A stretch of 36,098 bases of DNA, from assembly GCA_900540545.1 (NCBI GenBank), contig UQGJ01000020.1, forward strand, positions 1 through 36,098, in the 5' to 3' direction. Below, one piece after another: positions 15,954 through 23,697 of the stretch (within the stretch, counting starts at the first letter, position 1; each line of letters starts with the position of its first letter). A model generated the notes under the pieces. It made no database searches and was not told the origin of the DNA. It worked only from the letters and a program-made list of their open reading frames with translations. Source of the stretch: an uncultured Eubacteriales bacterium. Lineage in GTDB: Bacteria > Bacillota > Clostridia > Oscillospirales > Oscillospiraceae. The position numbers and the translations under genes were made by a program.

Positions 15954-15986
15954 GCCCCGCCGGATTTTTTCCGGCGGGGCTTTTTT
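15954..15986 (+). terminator. plus-strand terminator with no gene before it
   Basis: Stem GCCCCGCCGG/CCGGCGGGGC with an ATTTTTT loop and a T6 tail. It reads rightward, yet no plus-strand gene precedes it; the adjacent S-layer gene is transcribed leftward. It may protect the export operon from antisense read-through or be a relic of rearrangement. Confidence 0.75.
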
Positions 15987-16047
15987 GCACTATACAATAT
16001 GTAAGGGGTTTTTGTGGGACGGGGGCGTGCAACGAGGGGGAGGGGAG

Positions 16048-16130
16048 AAACGCAGGCCGCCCAGTGGGCGGCCCCTACAAGAGACCTGCGGACTCCGCCG
16101 TAGGGGCCGCCGACCCCGGCGGCCCGCCCC
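16048..16130. repeat. dispersed CCCCTAC/GTAGGGG inverted-repeat element
   Basis: GGCCGCCCAGTGGGCGGCC followed by CCTACA, then after 24 nt CGTAGGGGCCGCC and a second hairpin GCCGACCCCGGC. It has the same plan as the element at 4282-4382. No gene is seen in 15987-16285 apart from this and the operon promoter region. Confidence 0.65.
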
Positions 16131-16189
16131 CTTTTCAAAAAATTTTCTCCCGGTGTAACTTTTCCCCTCTCTGAATCGTCTAATGGACA

Positions 16190-16208
16190 TTAAGGAAACT
16201 TTAAGAAA
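16190..16208 (+). promoter_or_regulatory. direct repeat, possible response-regulator box
   Basis: TTAAGGAA (16190-16197) and TTAAGAAA (16201-16208) form a direct repeat with an 11-bp period, ending 17 bp upstream of the -35 box of the export operon. One-turn spacing immediately upstream of the -35 is typical of OmpR/PhoB-family activators. No cognate regulator is coded nearby. Confidence 0.45.
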
Positions 16209-16225
16209 TTGTCATAACTTTGTTG

Positions 16226-16253
16226 TTGATTGAGTTTCCATGCGTGGTACAAT
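16226..16253 (+). promoter_or_regulatory. promoter of the HlyD-ABC-MacB operon
   Basis: TTGATT (16226-16231), a 16-nt spacer and TACAAT (16248-16253), 32 nt before the HlyD-family ATG. Confidence 0.7.
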
Positions 16254-16285
16254 ATCTTGTACTGTAAAACAGGGAGGAATCCAAA

Positions 16286-18067
16286 ATGACAGACATGACC
16301 GAAGAGAAGGTGCCTACCGCGGCCGCACCCGAAGCCCCGGCGCCCGCCGCGCCCCCGGCGCCGCCCGCCGGCAGCAACGTGAAGAAAAAAAGGAAGAAAA
16401 AGCGCCTCATCAAGAACATCATCATTGCCGTGGTGGTCATCGCCATCCTGGCCGTGGGCGGCTACTTCCTTTACGGCTTCCTGAACCAGACCAAAGAGGT
16501 AAACAGCCAGATCCAGACCGCCACGGCCGACTTCTCCTCCATCCAGTCCACGGTCCAGGGCTCCGGCAGCGCCCGAGCCAAGGAGTCGGCGGCCATCACC
16601 CTGAGCCAGGGCGGCACCGTGCAGAAGCTGCTGGTCAACGCGGGCGACGTGGTCACCGCCGGCCAGCCCCTGTACACCATCTACTCCGAGGCCGCCGAGC
16701 AGGCCGTGACCACGGCCCAGGACGGGCTGAACTCCGCCCAGGAGAAGCTGCGGGAGTACCAGAAGGACATGGACGACCTCTATAAGCAGCAGAGCAACCT
16801 GTCGGTGAAGGCCCCCTTCGCCGGGAAGCTGGTGGAGGTCAGCGAGTTCACCCCCGGCCTGGAAGTGCCCCTGGGCGCCACCGTGTGCACCCTGGCCAAC
16901 GACAAGCAGCTCAAGCTGTCCCTCTATTTCAGCTACGCCTATGAAAACGCCATCAGCGTGGGCCAGAGCGTCAGCGTGTCCATCCCCGCCGTCATGACCA
17001 GCTTCCCCGACGGCCGGGTGGAGACCATCAACAAGGTCCACTACATATCCCCCGAGGGGGCCGACTACTTTGAGGTGGTCGTGGTCTTCGACAACCCCGG
17101 CACCCTCACCGAGGGCATGGACGCCACCGGCACCCTCACCGCCGCCGACGGCACCCCCATCTACCCCTACGCCAGCGGCAAGACCGCCTATTACGAGGTC
17201 CGCAAGGTGGTCACCGAGGCCAAGGGCCCCATGCTCAGCACCAACCTGCTGCGCTACGCCGACGTGAAGGAGGGCGACGTGCTGCTGGTGATGGGCTCCG
17301 ACACCATCGACACCGACATCCGGGAGCAGAAAAAGACCATGGAGGACGCGGTGAAGGCCGTGACCGCCGCCCAGGAGACCCTGAAGAAGGCCCAGGAGTC
17401 CCTGAAGGACTTCGACGCCGTGGCCCCCATCGACGGCACCGTCACCTCCTGCACTCTGGTGGAGGGGGCCGACGTGAAGAGCGGCGACACCGTCATCACC
17501 ATCTCCAACAACACCACCATGATGGTCACCATCCAGGTGGACGACCGGAACATCGCCTTCGTCAAGCCCGGCATGGGCGTGGACCTGACCAGCAACAACG
17601 GCGACGGCGGCATGTTCTACGGCGTGGTCTCCAAAATCGACATGAGCCTCAGCGGCGACAGCATGGGCAGCGGCATGACCAACTACCCCGTCACCCTGGA
17701 GGTGGAGAACTCCGCCGGGACCCTGTTGGAGGGCATGTGGCTGAGCTACTCCTTCGTCACCAGCCAGTCCGACAACTGCATCGTGGTGCCCATGCAGAGC
17801 GTGAAGTACATCTCCGGCGAGGACGGCGAGACCGCCTCCGTGGTGTTCATCCAGGCCGAGAGCAAGCCGGAGAACGCGGTGGCCCTGGACCTGCCCGAGA
17901 CCATGCCCGGCCAGACCCCCACCTATCCCAGCGAGGCCGACGGCTACTACCCCGTGCCCGTGACCACCGGCCTGTCCGACAACTACAACGTGGAGATCAA
18001 GGACGGCCTGTCCGGCGGCGAGACGGTGTTCGTCAACTATTACGTGGACCAGGCCTATGGCTACTAA
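16286..18067 (+). CDS. HlyD/MacA-family membrane-fusion (adaptor) subunit
   Basis: A 593-aa periplasmic-adaptor-type protein that would link an ABC exporter to the outside of the membrane. Seen in order: cytoplasmic Ala/Pro-rich tail (about 1-32), a basic KKKRKKKRLIK patch, one membrane segment (about 42-65), a first half lipoyl domain (GTVQKLLVNAGDVVTAGQPL), coiled-coil helices (about 145-170), a second half motif (VKAPFAGKLVEV), a beta-barrel region, and then an internal repetition of the plan with a second coil (EQKKTMEDAVKAVTAAQETL) and VAPIDGTVTSC, ending in a MacA-like C-terminal domain. The longer than usual length comes from this second hairpin/lipoyl set. The ATG has a GGAGG site 8 nt upstream. 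It is the first gene of an operon with an ATPase and a MacB-type permease. Confidence 0.88.
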   Translation: MTDMTEEKVPTAAAPEAPAPAAPPAPPAGSNVKKKRKKKRLIKNIIIAVVVIAILAVGGYFLYGFLNQTKEVNSQIQTATADFSSIQSTVQGSGSARAKESAAITLSQGGTVQKLLVNAGDVVTAGQPLYTIYSEAAEQAVTTAQDGLNSAQEKLREYQKDMDDLYKQQSNLSVKAPFAGKLVEVSEFTPGLEVPLGATVCTLANDKQLKLSLYFSYAYENAISVGQSVSVSIPAVMTSFPDGRVETINKVHYISPEGADYFEVVVVFDNPGTLTEGMDATGTLTAADGTPIYPYASGKTAYYEVRKVVTEAKGPMLSTNLLRYADVKEGDVLLVMGSDTIDTDIREQKKTMEDAVKAVTAAQETLKKAQESLKDFDAVAPIDGTVTSCTLVEGADVKSGDTVITISNNTTMMVTIQVDDRNIAFVKPGMGVDLTSNNGDGGMFYGVVSKIDMSLSGDSMGSGMTNYPVTLEVENSAGTLLEGMWLSYSFVTSQSDNCIVVPMQSVKYISGEDGETASVVFIQAESKPENAVALDLPETMPGQTPTYPSEADGYYPVPVTTGLSDNYNVEIKDGLSGGETVFVNYYVDQAYGY

Positions 18068-18077
18068 GGTGGGCGCC

Positions 18078-18773
18078 ATGTTAATCGACATCAAGAACCT
18101 CTATAAGATTTATAATGAGGGGAAGGAGAGCGAGGTCCGGGCGCTGAACGGGGTGTCCCTCCAAATCGACCGGGGGGAGTTCGTCTCCATCATCGGCCAG
18201 TCCGGCTCCGGCAAGTCCACCCTGATGAACATCCTGGGCTGTCTGGACATCCCCACCTACGGGGACTACCACCTGGACGGCACGGACATCACCGAGCTCA
18301 CCGACCGGCAGCTGGCCCACATCCGCAACAAGCAGATCGGCTTCATCTTTCAGGGCTACAACCTGATCCCCGCCCTCAACGCCCGGGAGAACGTGGAACT
18401 GCCCCTCATCTACCAGGGCTTCGGCGCGGAAAAGCGCCGGGAGCGCAGCGAGGAGGCCCTGGAGCGGGTGAGCATGTTCGACCGGGCCGGGCACCGGCCC
18501 GCGGAGATGTCCGGCGGCCAGCAGCAGCGGGTGGCCATCGCCCGGGCCATCGCCACCCATCCCCCCATCATCATGGCCGACGAGCCCACCGGCGCGTTGG
18601 ACTCCAAGACGGGCCGCCACGTGCTGGAGATTCTGCACAACCTCCACCAGGACGGCAGCACCGTCATCCTCATCACCCACGACAACGGCATCGCCGCCAC
18701 CGCCGAGCGCATCGTCCGGCTGGCCGACGGCGTCATCGTGGCCGACGGCACGAGAGAGGAGGTGGGATTATGA
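18078..18773 (+). CDS. MacB/LolD-type ABC transporter ATP-binding protein
   Basis: A 231-aa ABC ATPase that powers the partner permease. Motifs: Walker A GQSGSGKST at about 40-48, Q-loop IFQGYNL, signature MSGGQQQRVAIARAI, Walker B IIMADEPTGAL with D-loop LDSKTG, and H-loop ITHD. The EPTGALD and FQ.YNLIP wording is typical of the MacB/LolD exporter class. An ATG at 18057 would overlap the HlyD gene; I prefer the ATG at 18078, which lies 10 nt after the HlyD stop with an AAGGTGG site 5-6 nt upstream and gives the normal MLIDIKNLYKIY start. Confidence 0.93.
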   Translation: MLIDIKNLYKIYNEGKESEVRALNGVSLQIDRGEFVSIIGQSGSGKSTLMNILGCLDIPTYGDYHLDGTDITELTDRQLAHIRNKQIGFIFQGYNLIPALNARENVELPLIYQGFGAEKRRERSEEALERVSMFDRAGHRPAEMSGGQQQRVAIARAIATHPPIIMADEPTGALDSKTGRHVLEILHNLHQDGSTVILITHDNGIAATAERIVRLADGVIVADGTREEVGL

Positions 18774-18885
18774 ATGTCCCATTCACAATCCCATTTGATT
18801 TCAGCGCGCGCCGCTCGCCCTGCGGGCAACCGCGGCGCCTGCGCACGGTCGCGCCTCCCGTGGCCGTGGAAGGGAGGCACGCCCT

Positions 18886-20178
18886 GTGAACATCCGCCAA
18901 GCAATCAAGATGGCCGCCAAGTCCATCTCCTCCAACAAGGGCCGCTCGGCCCTGACCATGCTGGGCATCATCATCGGCCTGGCCGCCGTCATCATCCTGG
19001 TGTCCTACGCCGAGGGCCAGAACATGGCCATGAAGGCCTACTACGACAGCATGGGCACCAACACCCTCAGCGTCTCGGCCTACCAGTGGAACAGCGGGAC
19101 CGACGTGGGACAGCAGCTCTACGACTACTGCCTCAAGCTGGACAACGTGGCGGGCATCACCCCCAACGGCTACGTTTACAGAGACCTGACCATCAAATAC
19201 GAGTCCAAGACCCTGGCCCGGAACCGCAATAACCAATACATGGGCGGCGGGATGGTGGTCAGCAGCTACGACAACTCCGACGACTACCCCCAGATTGCCC
19301 TGGGCAACGACCAGTTCGGTCTGTGCAACGACTACAAGATAGCCAAGGGCCGGGACCTGAGCTACCTGGACATCCAGAAGCTGAACCAGGTGTGCGTCCT
19401 GGGTTCCGCCACGGCGGAGTACCTCTTCTCCTTCGCGGACCCCGTGGACAAGACCATCACCATCAACGGCCTGCCCTTCCGGGTGGTCGGCGTCTACCAG
19501 AGCAAGAGCGCCGGCATCAACCTGGGCGACGACGAGAACGCCTACTGGATGGGGGAGTCCATCAAGCGCCAGGATAAGCTGGTCCTCCTGCCCAGCAGCA
19601 TGACCCGCTTTTTCAACAACAACGAGTCCATCAGCGAGTATGTGGTCAAGGTGAGCTCCTCCGAGGCCATCCCGGAGGTGGTCACCAACCTCAACGGCTT
19701 CCTCTCCGGCATCATCAACACCAACTACGGCAGCTTCTGGGTGGATAACCCCAGCAAGTGGCAGAACGAGAACAATGAGGCCAACGCGATGCAGCAGCGC
19801 TTCCTGGGCGGCATCGCCGCCATCTCCCTGCTGGTGGGCGGCATCGGCATCATGAACATCATGCTGGTCACCGTCACCGAGCGCACCCGGGAGATCGGCA
19901 TCCGCAAGGCCATCGGCGCCGAGCGCAGGAGCATCATCATCCAGTTCCTCATCGAGGCCGCTATGATCTGCGGCATCGGCGGCATCTTCGGCATTGGCGT
20001 GGGCTACGTGGGCACCCTCATCGTGGGCAAGCTCAACTTCGGCACCATATTGATGCCCAGCGCCACCATCACCGTGGCCGCCTTCGTCATTTCCGTGGCC
20101 CTGGGCATCATCTTCGGCATGTATCCCGCCATCAAGGCCTCCGCCCTTCAGCCGGTGGAAGCCCTGCGGGCAGATTAA
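18886..20178 (+). CDS. MacB/FtsX-type ABC transporter permease
   Basis: A 430-aa permease. One membrane segment at about 22-42 (ALTMLGIIIGLAAVIILVS) is followed by a large extracytoplasmic MacB_PCD domain (about 45-300) and a C-terminal FtsX domain with three membrane segments (about 305-425), including the signature GGIGIMNIMLVTVTERTREIGIRKAIGA. This is the mechanotransmission type of exporter, which moves peptides, lipoproteins or antibiotics and not small ions. The start is a GTG with a GGGAGG site 8-9 nt upstream. A 112-bp GC-rich spacer containing short hairpins separates it from the ATPase. In a Gram-positive cell no TolC partner is expected; the substrate is unknown. Confidence 0.9.
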   Translation: MNIRQAIKMAAKSISSNKGRSALTMLGIIIGLAAVIILVSYAEGQNMAMKAYYDSMGTNTLSVSAYQWNSGTDVGQQLYDYCLKLDNVAGITPNGYVYRDLTIKYESKTLARNRNNQYMGGGMVVSSYDNSDDYPQIALGNDQFGLCNDYKIAKGRDLSYLDIQKLNQVCVLGSATAEYLFSFADPVDKTITINGLPFRVVGVYQSKSAGINLGDDENAYWMGESIKRQDKLVLLPSSMTRFFNNNESISEYVVKVSSSEAIPEVVTNLNGFLSGIINTNYGSFWVDNPSKWQNENNEANAMQQRFLGGIAAISLLVGGIGIMNIMLVTVTERTREIGIRKAIGAERRSIIIQFLIEAAMICGIGGIFGIGVGYVGTLIVGKLNFGTILMPSATITVAAFVISVALGIIFGMYPAIKASALQPVEALRAD

Positions 20179-20205
20179 AAGGTCCCCCGCCGAATGCGGG
20201 CGGCC

Positions 20206-20249
20206 CGTCGGGGACGCCGGGCCCTACGTAGGGGGCGGCGTCCCCGACG
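20206..20249. repeat. near-perfect 44-bp palindrome (dispersed repeat, full unit)
   Basis: CGTCGGGGACG at one end and CGTCCCCGACG at the other enclose a CCCTACGTAGGG centre. Only a few central-arm positions (GGGCC versus CCCCC) fail to pair. It lies between the MacB stop and the SLH protein 3 ribosome site and could act as a hairpin within the operon transcript. A half unit occurs at 8478-8520. Confidence 0.75.
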
Positions 20250-20299
20250 CCCCGCGCATCCCCCGTCCCCGACTCCCACAATGCAAGGAGAGAAAAGAT

Positions 20300-22720
20300 A
20301 TGAGAATCAAACGACTACTGGCGCTGCTGCTGACCGTGTGTACCCTGTGCGGCACCCTGGCCCCCGCCGCCACCGCGGCCGAGAGCAAGGCCAAGGCCGC
20401 CCCCTTCACCGACATCTACGACGCCGACACCGCCGAGGCCGCCGAGCTGCTGCGGCTGCTGGGCATCGTCAACGGCACCGGCGGCACCTCCTTTTCCCCG
20501 GAGGGGACCCTGACCCGGGCGGAGTTCTGCAAGATGGCCGTGGAGCTCATGGGCAACGGCGACAAGGTGGCCGCCCAGATGAACCGCACCATCTTCAAGG
20601 ACGTCCCCTCCACCCACTGGGCCCGGGGCTACATCAACGTGGCCACCCAGGGCGGCGCCAGCGGCTCCGGGGAGGACGCCGCCACCATCCCCGGCATCAT
20701 CCGGGGCGACGCCACTGGCAACTTCCACCCCGACACCCCCATCACCTACGCCGAGGCCGTCACCATCCTCATGCGCATCCTGGGGTACAGCGATTCCACC
20801 GTGGGCTTCGGCGCCCAGTGGTATGACGGCTACCTGAACACCGCCAAGGCCGCCGGCCTCACCGACGGCCTGGACCTGGCCCCCACCGCCACCCTCACCC
20901 GGGGCCAGTCCGCCCGGCTCATGGATAACCTCCTCCACACCGAGAAGCGGGGGGAGAAGGACGACTACATGATCTCCGTCCTCAAGTGCAAGTACACCGA
21001 GGAGGTCCTGGTGTTCGACACCAACGCCACCGCCCCCGACGGCACCACCGGCTCCATCAAGGTGGAGGACAAGACCTACAAGACCGACCGAACCCCCTTC
21101 CCGGAGGACCTCATCGGTACCCGCGCCAAGCTCCTGCTGGACGAGGACGACAAGGTCCTGGCCGTGGAGCCCAGCACCCAGGGCACCAACAAGGTGGTGG
21201 GTATGCTCACCTACGCCTACACCTACGTCAAGGCCGCCGACGGCGCCGAAATCAAGGTGAAGCCGGAGACCCCGGTGTGGAAGGACGGCGAGAAAAAGAC
21301 ATACAAGGACCTGTGGCAGAGCCTCTCCGCCGGGACCCAGGGCCTGTTCCACTACACCGCCGCCGGCGAGCTGGACTACATCTTCCTGCGCACCTCCAGC
21401 AAGCTGGCCGACCAGACCCAGGTGGCCACCAGCTCCGCCGCCATCGGCTCCTCCTACAAGGTCTATAAAAACGGCGTCCCCGCCGCCTCCAAGGACATCC
21501 GGCAGTATGACGTGATGACCTACGACAACGTCAACAACACCGTCTACGTCTCCGACCTGCGCCTCACCGGCGTCTACCAGAACGCCTACCCCGGCCCGGA
21601 CACCCCCGTCACCGTGACCATGCTGGGCTGCGAGTTTGCCGTGCTGGACAGCGCCTTCGCCGACCTGGCCAAGTTCAAGATCGGCGACCAGGTGACCCTG
21701 CTGTTCTCCTACGACGGCAAGGTGGCCGGGGCCGTGGACCCCAAGACCGCCAAGTCCACCACCGTGGGCGTGGTGGAGAAAATCGACAGCAGCACCGGCG
21801 CGGCCACGGTGAACCCCATCAACGAGAGCCTCAAGGACAACACCGGGAAAACGGCGGTCCTCACCGGCGAGACCTCCTATAAGGGCAACTCCGCCGACGC
21901 CATGGTGGGCCAGCTCGTCACCGTCTCCGCCTCCCAGAAGGAGCGCATCACCCTCTCCAAGCTCACCGGCTCCGGCGCCAAGGCCAGTCTCAAGATGGCC
22001 GACGGCACCATGGGGGATGTCTCCCTGGCCGAAAACGTGATTTTCTACGAGCGGGTGGGCAACAGCGCCCCCAAGGCCATCGACCGGGACCAGATCACCG
22101 TCTTCACCGTCCCCGCCTCCAAAATCACCTACGTCCACACCAACTACGCCGGGGACGCCGACATCGTGGTCCTGGACGACGTGACGGGGGATGTGTATGA
22201 GTATGGGTTCCTGAAGTATAACGCCAGCGAAGTCATTAAAACTGAGGTCCTCGACGACCCCACTAAACCGAATGGACCCACCCACATCGAGGAGACTAAG
22301 ACCGACCCCGACACCCTCACCGTGAAGAACACCGCCGCCCCGAATGGCGGCACCGGCTACGCTTCCACCTACCGCCCCAGAAACGACGCCCCCGGCGGCA
22401 TCGTGGCCTCCCTGGGCCTCAGCGCCAGCGGCAAGGCCCACAAGCTGGAGGCCTACGTCCTCCTGACCAAGGCCGAGGACGTGGACAGCGCCGCCTTCAA
22501 TATGGAGGACGAGACCGTCACCGTGGACGGCGAGGTGTTCCCTGTGTCCAAGTACGTGGAGTGCTATAACAAGCAGACCAAGACCTGGTTTGCCTCCACC
22601 GACGAGGAGAACAACTTCGACGCCCTCAACGCCGCCCGGGCCTTCGCCCAGACCCTGACCGTCTACTACGACAAGTCCCCGGAAAACGGCGGCAAGATCC
22701 GCCTGGTGGTCGTGGAATAA
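20300..22720 (+). CDS. secreted SLH-domain surface protein (third)
   Basis: An 806-aa secreted protein with a signal peptide (about 1-27: MRIKRLLALLLTVCTLCGTL then PAATAAES) and three SLH domains (about 36-85, 95-152, 158-212; e.g. FSPEGTLTRAEFCKMAVELM, FHPDTPITYAEAVTILMRIL, LAPTATLTRGQSARLMDNLL). A beta-rich, Lys/Asp/Thr-rich remainder follows. It resembles the two larger SLH proteins in plan but its N-terminus is clearly different and its codon use is the GC-rich genome average, so it is probably not a major S-layer subunit. It follows the MacB gene by about 120 bp with AAGGAGAG before the ATG, and may be read with the export operon. A strong terminator follows. Confidence 0.88.
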   Translation: MRIKRLLALLLTVCTLCGTLAPAATAAESKAKAAPFTDIYDADTAEAAELLRLLGIVNGTGGTSFSPEGTLTRAEFCKMAVELMGNGDKVAAQMNRTIFKDVPSTHWARGYINVATQGGASGSGEDAATIPGIIRGDATGNFHPDTPITYAEAVTILMRILGYSDSTVGFGAQWYDGYLNTAKAAGLTDGLDLAPTATLTRGQSARLMDNLLHTEKRGEKDDYMISVLKCKYTEEVLVFDTNATAPDGTTGSIKVEDKTYKTDRTPFPEDLIGTRAKLLLDEDDKVLAVEPSTQGTNKVVGMLTYAYTYVKAADGAEIKVKPETPVWKDGEKKTYKDLWQSLSAGTQGLFHYTAAGELDYIFLRTSSKLADQTQVATSSAAIGSSYKVYKNGVPAASKDIRQYDVMTYDNVNNTVYVSDLRLTGVYQNAYPGPDTPVTVTMLGCEFAVLDSAFADLAKFKIGDQVTLLFSYDGKVAGAVDPKTAKSTTVGVVEKIDSSTGAATVNPINESLKDNTGKTAVLTGETSYKGNSADAMVGQLVTVSASQKERITLSKLTGSGAKASLKMADGTMGDVSLAENVIFYERVGNSAPKAIDRDQITVFTVPASKITYVHTNYAGDADIVVLDDVTGDVYEYGFLKYNASEVIKTEVLDDPTKPNGPTHIEETKTDPDTLTVKNTAAPNGGTGYASTYRPRNDAPGGIVASLGLSASGKAHKLEAYVLLTKAEDVDSAAFNMEDETVTVDGEVFPVSKYVECYNKQTKTWFASTDEENNFDALNAARAFAQTLTVYYDKSPENGGKIRLVVVE

Positions 22721-22736
22721 GTCCCAACAAAAAACG

Positions 22737-22770
22737 GCCCCGGAACGCAATGCGTTCCGGGGCTTTTTTT
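22737..22770 (+). terminator. rho-independent terminator after SLH protein 3
   Basis: A 13-bp perfect stem GCCCCGGAACGCA/TGCGTTCCGGGGC with a T7 tail, 16 nt after the stop codon. Confidence 0.92.
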
Positions 22771-22787
22771 GCGCCCCGCCGCCCCAT

Positions 22788-22882
22788 GTCTACCAGAAGT
22801 CTACCAAAAAATCCCGTCAATCCCTTGCGCCCCAGCCCTTCCAGGAACCGCCCCCTCAAAATGTCTACCATCACGTCTACCA
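22788..22882 (+). promoter_or_regulatory. two pairs of GTCTACCA direct repeats upstream of SLH protein 2
   Basis: GTCTACCA occurs at 22788, 22799, 22863 and 22875. Within each pair the period is 11-12 bp, one helical turn, which suits a protein binding side by side on one DNA face. The four sites lie 165-260 bp before the SLH protein 2 start. Confidence 0.5.
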
Positions 22883-22915
22883 CGGGCACTTTTGCGGCGC
22901 AAAAGTGCCCGTTTT
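22882..22915 (+). other. 15-bp-stem hairpin upstream of SLH protein 2
   Basis: Exact 15-nt arms (ACGGGCACTTTTGCG and its complement) are separated by one nt and followed by TTTT. It overlaps the last GTCTACCA repeat by one base. It could be a terminator or attenuator, or a cruciform/protein site; no transcript is known to enter it, since a terminator already ends the upstream operon. Confidence 0.6.
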
Positions 22916-22959
22916 CTATATTTATAAGCATTCTACATCCTTCTGAAAAAGTGTGAGGG

Positions 22960-23697
22960 GCGTTATACGCCCCTGAATCCAGTGTTTTCAATGGTTTCAG
23001 GCCGTATCCCTCCACCAGACCCAAATTTTAGAAGGAGGAATTTCCAATGAGAAACCTCAAGCGGATCCTCAGCTTGGCTATGGCTTCTGTTATGCTCGTG
23101 GGCATGATGGTCGTTGGCGCCAGCGCTGCGGACTTCCCTGACAGCGACAAGATCAAAAATGTTGACGCTGTCGACACCATGGTCTCCTTGAACATCATCA
23201 ATGGCAAGGAAGACGGCAACTTCGACCCCGAGGGCATCGTCACCCGCGCCGAGATGGCCAAGATGATCTGCGTCGCCCTGAACGGCGGCAAGGACCCCAA
23301 TCTGGGCACCAGCGGCGGGATCTATCCCGACACCAAGGGCAACTGGGCCGCGGGCTACATCGACTTCTGTGCCAACCGTGGCATCGTCTCCGGCGACGAC
23401 AAGGGTAACTTCAACCCCTCCAACACCGTCACCGGCACCGAGGCCGCCAAGATGATCCTCATCGCTCTGGGCTACAACGCCGAGACCGAGGGCTTTGTGA
23501 ACAACGCCAAGTGGGACATCAACATCAACGTGCTGGCCAGCACCGTGGGTCTGTACGACAACGTTGCCATCAACTCCTCTGAGGGGTTGACCCGCGACAA
23601 CGCCGCCCAGATGCTGTATGACGGCATGCAGGCCACCATGGTCAAGTATGAGATGGTGGGCATCATCAACGGTAACGGCGTGTCTCAGGCCGTGCCC
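22960..23697 (+). repeat. inverted repeat arm 2: leader plus SLH-coding 5' part
   Basis: The counterpart of 15060-15810. Shared leader features include GTTATAC, CCAGTNTTTTCAATGGTTT, CTCCACCA and TTTTAGAAGGAGGAATTTCC. The coding part is nearly identical over long blocks up to the GNGVSQAV codons, after which the two genes diverge. Confidence 0.85.

Noticed and set aside
16190..18094. Minus-strand 634-codon frame opposite the HlyD gene
   Set aside because: Shadow frame; the plus strand has the promoter, ribosome site and domains.
20315..22750. Minus-strand 811-codon frame opposite SLH protein 3
   Set aside because: Shadow frame with low-complexity Gly/Val composition.
22788..22882. GTCTACCA repeats as a CRISPR array
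   Set aside because: Units are 8 bp with irregular spacing of 11, 64 and 12 bp; no repeat-spacer pattern and no cas genes.
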